A DNA stretch of 64,000 nucleotides, taken from Ilex aquifolium. Taxonomy: Eukaryota > Streptophyta > Magnoliopsida > Aquifoliales > Aquifoliaceae. The position numbers and the translations under genes were made by a program. The DNA lies in contig OX637399.1 of assembly GCA_951799425.1 (NCBI GenBank), positions 11,710,501 through 11,774,500 on the forward strand. Direction: 5' to 3'. Numbering within the stretch: the first letter of the stretch is position 1; every line of letters begins with the position of its first letter. Below, piece by piece: positions 59,814 through 64,000 of the stretch. A model generated the notes under the pieces. It had not been told where the DNA came from, made no database searches, and saw only the letters and a list, made by a program, of their open reading frames with translations.

Positions 59814-60110
59814 CCCTCCAAAATTTTCAGAAATTTTAATTTTTTTTCTTTTTCTTGCCAAACCCTTGGGCTATTGTTTCCTCCCTTCTAATGTTATAAA
59901 TGGACTATAATGGAGTATAAATCATGGTACATTGAATATTAGTTGAACCCAATGAATAATCGAATCCGGTTAACAATTGTGAGTTAAGATCCCGGTTAAG
60001 GGGATACTACTACCGTGGTGTTAGGTTGAGTGACATCCACGGGTATTTCCGCGGGTTGACGGGTGGTCAACGGTTAATAAAGGACCCCCGGAAATTGGGG
60101 CGTCACAGCT

Positions 60111-60122
60111 TGGTATCAGAGC
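60111..60122 (+). other. Primer-binding site of element C (tRNA-iMet)
   Basis: TGGTATCAGAGC lies three bases after the LTR end. A gene-free leader of about 330 bases follows. Confidence 0.9.
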
Positions 60123-60454
60123 ATAGGGATGCGATTTACCTAGGGCTTGAGGGGCATGGGTCTAGACCATTGCATTCCATGTGCATTACATGTTATGTGC
60201 TTTACTTGCTATGTGCTATATAAATTGTATGCATGATGAATGTGCATAGTGAAAAGTATTCTAACCCTAGTGTTTAGAGAACTTAACCTTGGGAGTGGGA
60301 AAGCAAATGAACGGGAAAGTTCAAAGAATAAATGTCTACTTTCGGAGACATACGCTCTACTAGTGAGACGATGAGAAAATTATAAACGTTTTAACTTTGG
60401 TCCCTACCTTGGGATATTAAGTTAGTACTCTATTGCTATATTGACATGTGTGTA

Positions 60455-63400
60455 GATGGCATATAGAGGAAGGGGACGTCTAGGCGGTGGACGGAACAAC
60501 CAACCACTACCGGTTTTGGACTAACAAGCCTATATGGAGGCTATGAGTACGATGGCTGCTAACCTAGCACAGGCAAGCGCCAATTTGAGCCAAGGGGCTC
60601 AAGCCATCCAAAGGAGTTTAAGTTCCATGGGCCATCAACGGCCATGGAAAAAGCAAAAGACATCGAGCCCACGAGAATCATCGGGGCAGGGCCGCGGCTA
60701 TCAAGGCCAAGGCCAAGGGCAAACCTCCCAAAGTAGTGGGCACTTCAGGGTTCCCAGCCAAGCGGGGCAGGGGCCATGTTATCATTGTCGCCAAGTGGGT
60801 CATAAGAGGAGGGATTGTCCTCAGAGGCAGGGATCACAGGAGCGGGTTCAAGCCCAAAATCTTTTGTCCCAAGGAGGGAAGAAATTCAAGGGAACGTTTC
60901 AAGGAGGCCAGAAGACATGTTTCTATTGTCGACAACCGGGCCATAGGAAGAAGGATTGCCCCCTGAGGCAAACCTCACAGAGTTCCGAGACTTCTCAATC
61001 CCAGTCCTCGGTGGGACTAACACAGGCACGTGTTGTTCTTCCCTATTCCACTAAGGACCAGGGAAATCAGTCCCAACTACAAGGCGTTGTACAAGTCCCT
61101 AGTACACCACGTGCGGAGACTCTACAATCAGACCGGATGAGCCAAGGTATGGGCCAAGGCCAGGAACAAGACTCCGAAGCGACAACATTGGAGACCCAGG
61201 AGACGGTCTTTGATGTCGTACCATAGAATGAGTCGGGGGATCAGGCAGCGACCCATGGTACATCACTTATTCCTTATTTATGGGTACACGTGTTATTTGA
61301 CTTGAGTGTGTCAAATACCGTTATTTTTCATGTTTTGTGCATGGTACAATTTTAAATATTATAACCCTAGAAGAGTCCTCAGGGGTGAATTCCACCTTAG
61401 GGACTAGGGCCTGCATTGATCAGATATGATGGTTGTGAGTTAGAGATCTCGGGGACTCTACTCACTATGGACCTTAGGGTCGTGGACATGTCGGGTTTGA
61501 TGTCAACCTGAGAATGGATTGATTGACGGCACACCGCGTCGTCGTTGATTGTGATCGTAAGAGGATCACTGCTTACACACCGAAGGGTGTTTGTTTCAAA
61601 TTCCAGGGGGAAAAACACGACTCTTTATCCCAAATCGTGTATGGTTTCCGTTGGCACGGACGGTAGATGGGTTGACTTGCGAGCCTTATCTTGGAGGACG
61701 AGGTGAGACAAGAGTTGGGTCTACCTCGGGTTGTCTGTGAGTATGGGGATATTTTTCGGATGAACTACCGGGATTACCTACACATAGGAATGTAGAATTT
61801 ACCATTGAGTTGCATCCCAGTACATCGCCCATTTCTATGACTCTGCATAGAATGGAATCAGTAGAGTTGTGAAAACTCTAGGTCCGAATACAAGAATTGT
61901 TGAACAAGGACTTCGTTAGACCAAATGCTTCACCTTGGGGCGCTTTGGTACTAATGACCAAATTTATGGAGGAAGCTTACTTCACCTCTTATTCTAGTAG
62001 TTCCGGAGAGGGGACAGAAGTACACAGTGTACTGTGATGCTTCTAAGGACGGACATGGATGGGTATTAATGTAGTCCGCGAAAATGGTGGCTTATGGTTC
62101 TGGACAACTAAAGAACCACAAGCAAAATTATCTTATACGTGACATGGAGTTGGCGGCCATTATCTTGCCTTGAAAGCTTGGCGCCACTACGTATATGGTG
62201 AGAAGTTTGAGGCGTTATCAGACCACAAAAGTCTGAGATATATCTTTACACAACGGGACCTCAACATGAGGCAATGCAGGTGGATGAAATATTTGGAGGG
62301 TTACGACTTCACTTTGCATTATCATCCTGGTAAGGCAAATGTGGTAACTAATGCACTTAGCCGGAAGTCACAGGAAGTTGTGGCTAGCGTGGCTCACCGA
62401 GAGTGGCGGATGTTTGAGATTGTGGGACAGTTCGGGCTGTATTATCGGGGTCAGACTCAGAGTATTTTAGGGAGCTTGGTGACTATGCCTTCCCTACTGA
62501 GCAGAGTGATCGATTCCCACGGACAGGACCCAGATTTGTTATCTATCAGGGACCGGGTACGTCTAGGTGGCACGAAGATGTACCATAATCTTCATCACCA
62601 GTGTTATAGGAGTAGAATAAAGAGACACGTTGAAAACCTTGTCAGTAGATGTCTCACATGTCGACAGGTGAAGGCTGGGCACTAGAGACTAACAGAGCTG
62701 CTCTAGCCCTTGGAGGTGGCTGAGTGGAAGTGGGAGCATGTCACAATGGGTTTTGTGACCCACTTGTCACGGACATCGCGGGGACATGATGCGGTGTGGG
62801 TGAGAGTGGACCGGCTTACTAAGTCGGCACGCCTTTTGACAGTGCGGATGACCTTCACACTGGAGGAATTCTGCAGGTTGTATACACGGGAGATTAATCT
62901 GGTTACATGGGGTGCCGATGGATCGAGATCCCTGGTTTACGGCTCACTTTTGGAAGATTTTCCAGCAAGCTATGGGGGCACGGCTTATGATGGGCACTGC
63001 CGTTCATCTCTAGACGGACGATCAGTCGGAGAGGACCATCCAGATTTTTGAGGACATGCAGCGGGCATGCGTCCTAGACCTCAAGGGTATTTGGGAGGAG
63101 TATCTACCCTTAGCGGATTTCGCTCATAACAACAGTTATCAGGCAAGCATACAGATGACACCTTACGAGGCTCTTTATGGGAGGTCTTGTTGTTCTCCGG
63201 TTTGTTGGACGGAGGTGCGAGAGAGACCCTTTACGGGTTCAGGTTTGATTAGAGACACCTCGGAGAAGGTGGACTTGTTACGGAAGCATCTTCTCATGGC
63301 ACCAAGCCTGCGGAAGAGTTATGTCAATAGACGGCGACAACCTCTGGAGTTTGAAGTCGGTGATCACGTTTTCTTGAAGGTGATGCCTAAGAGAGGAATG

Positions 63401-63718
63401 ATCCAGTTGGTAAGCGGGGGAAAGCTAACGCCGAATTATGTCGGGCCCTTCAAAGTAATCGAGAGGGTGGGTACAATGGCTTACAGGTGGGCGTTACCGC
63501 CAAATTTATCGGGTGTGCACGCAGTATTCCATGTCTCGATCCTTCGGAAGTATACTCCAGATCCGACACATGTGATGAATTGGAGAGGATTGATTGTTGA
63601 TACGGATGGGACCTGTGAGGAGGGTCCGGTATGTATCATGGATAGCCGGGAACGGGTTTTGCGGGGCAAGACCGTGAGGCTGGTGAAGGTGCGGTGGCAG
63701 CATCGAGGTGGAGGGTGA
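60455..63718 (+). pseudogene. gag-pol remnant of element C
   Basis: An Arg/Gly-rich start and an alanine/glutamine-rich helix lead to two zinc knuckles, CYHCRQVGHKRRDC then CFYCRQPGHRKKDC, the reverse of the order in element A. A capsid-type domain is not recognisable. Remnants of RNase H (near 62170-62360), integrase (about 62560-63180) and the chromodomain-like tail (to 63718) follow. Many breaks. Confidence 0.8.
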
Positions 63719-63873
63719 TGGTTTTGAAAGAACGTCATTCCGACATGGAAGCGTGAGAACATCGCAAGTACTAGCTATTCGTTATTATTCTAGGATGGAA
63801 ATGCAATTTTTACCAACTTCAAGTATACTATTACTTGTTACATATGCATACGGTTAAGTGTGTAGGTGTGTGT

Positions 63874-63910
63874 GAATTTCGGGGACGAAATTTTTTTAAG
63901 GGGGGAAGAA
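63874..63910 (+). other. Stem-loop and polypurine tract of element C
   Basis: GAATTTCG, GGGA and CGAAATTT (63874-63893) form a stem like those in A and B with the last pair lost. AAGGGGGGAAGAA (63898-63910) abuts the 3' LTR. Confidence 0.85.
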
Positions 63911-64000
63911 TGTGAAACCCCGGAAAAAAATTTAAACTTTGACGAACAAGGGCAATAGGTGGATTGCCACTTCGGTACTAGTTGAAAAACTGAATTTTTC
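63911..64000 (+). repeat. Start of the 3' LTR of element C
   Basis: Ninety bases identical to 57238-57327. The rest is beyond the window. Confidence 0.92.

Larger units (their letters stand above)
57238..60107 (+). repeat. 5' LTR of element C
   Basis: This LTR is 2870 bp, TGTGAAACCCC...GCGTCACA, clearly related to but diverged from the A and B LTRs. It contains a TATA box (57630-57637), a long AT-rich middle (about 58000-58700), a block almost identical to A (about 58840-59090) and the palindromic cassette. Confidence 0.9.
10863..64000 (-). mobile_element. Element H: Tat-type Ty3/gypsy retrotransposon (outermost, runs off the window)
   Basis: Read right to left, the parts are protease and reverse transcriptase (near 57237-56290), RNase H (near 56050), integrase (to about 53890), a spacer with a MITE, an antisense gene on the plus strand (11905-51887), and a 3' LTR-like segment (about 10863-11673). 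Protein order and the antisense gene between pol and the 3' LTR are diagnostic of the Tat lineage (Retand, Ogre, Grande and relatives). The reverse transcriptase carries the Tat-type signatures LNKACPKD and VYVDDMLVKS. It is interrupted by D and, at 57238, by C; its gag and 5' LTR lie outside the window. It has many breaks and is old, since it carries D, whose own LTRs differ by about 8 %. Confidence 0.75.
57238..64000 (+). mobile_element. Element C: Tekay/Del-type retrotransposon, reduced interior (runs off the window)
   Basis: The 5' LTR is 57238-60107. The interior (about 3.8 kb) has the same plan as element A: an N-terminal Gag piece, doubled zinc knuckles, then RNase H, integrase and chromodomain-like remnants. 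The first 90 bases of the 3' LTR are visible and identical to the start of the 5' LTR. The left flank GTTGG (57233-57237) should be repeated after the unseen right end. The coding part has many breaks, more than A. Age cannot be judged from 90 bases. Confidence 0.9.

Overview
This is plant nuclear DNA made almost entirely of nested LTR retrotransposons. The evidence for a flowering plant is the mix of Ty3/gypsy lineages found only in plants (Tekay/Del, CRM, Athila and Tat types), primer-binding sites for plant tRNA-iMet and tRNA-Asp, a short tRNA-derived SINE and an AT-swollen MITE. I see no ordinary host gene, no rRNA or tRNA gene and no CRISPR array. The species cannot be told from the window.

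Layout, from the outside in. Positions 1-10857 (apart from A) are a decayed minus-strand copy of the antisense gene carried by Tat-type elements. Tekay-type element A (921-9858) sits inside it. A second Tat-type element, H, runs on the minus strand from about 10863 to beyond the right edge. It shows a 3' LTR, then its own antisense gene (plus strand, 11905-51887), then pol remnants (53890-57237). H's antisense gene is split by an Athila-type element D (12244-50238). Inside D lie a solo LTR, G (20388-32127), itself split by the whole-looking Tekay element B (21033-31076), and a CRM-like element E (35591-49507), which entered D's right LTR and was in turn split by a non-autonomous Athila relative, F (40384-47227). 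A third Tekay-type element, C (57238-past 64000), split H's protease region. Five-base target duplications were read directly for A (ATCTC), B (ACTCA), D (CTCCT), E (TAAAC), F (GTAAC) and G (ATTAT). LTR divergence follows the nesting: D about 8 %, E about 7 %, F about 0.7 %, A about 0.5 %, B about 0.3 % (hand estimates).

Functionally the notable piece is B, with one uninterrupted 1540-residue Gag-Pol ending in a chromodomain. It is a plausible helper for A and C, which share a reduced interior with doubled zinc knuckles and which A shows to have moved recently.

The strongest unexplained signal is a cassette of palindromic GTACCGGTAC units. It is present in the LTRs of the Tekay elements (A, B, C) and also in the LTRs and interior of the unrelated F/G family. 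In all three LTR pairs that can be compared (A, B, F) the two LTRs differ by exactly one unit. D carries a different palindrome (ACCGTCCAGACGGT type) in its LTR and again inside the element, beside a TATA-like box ahead of its env-position gene.
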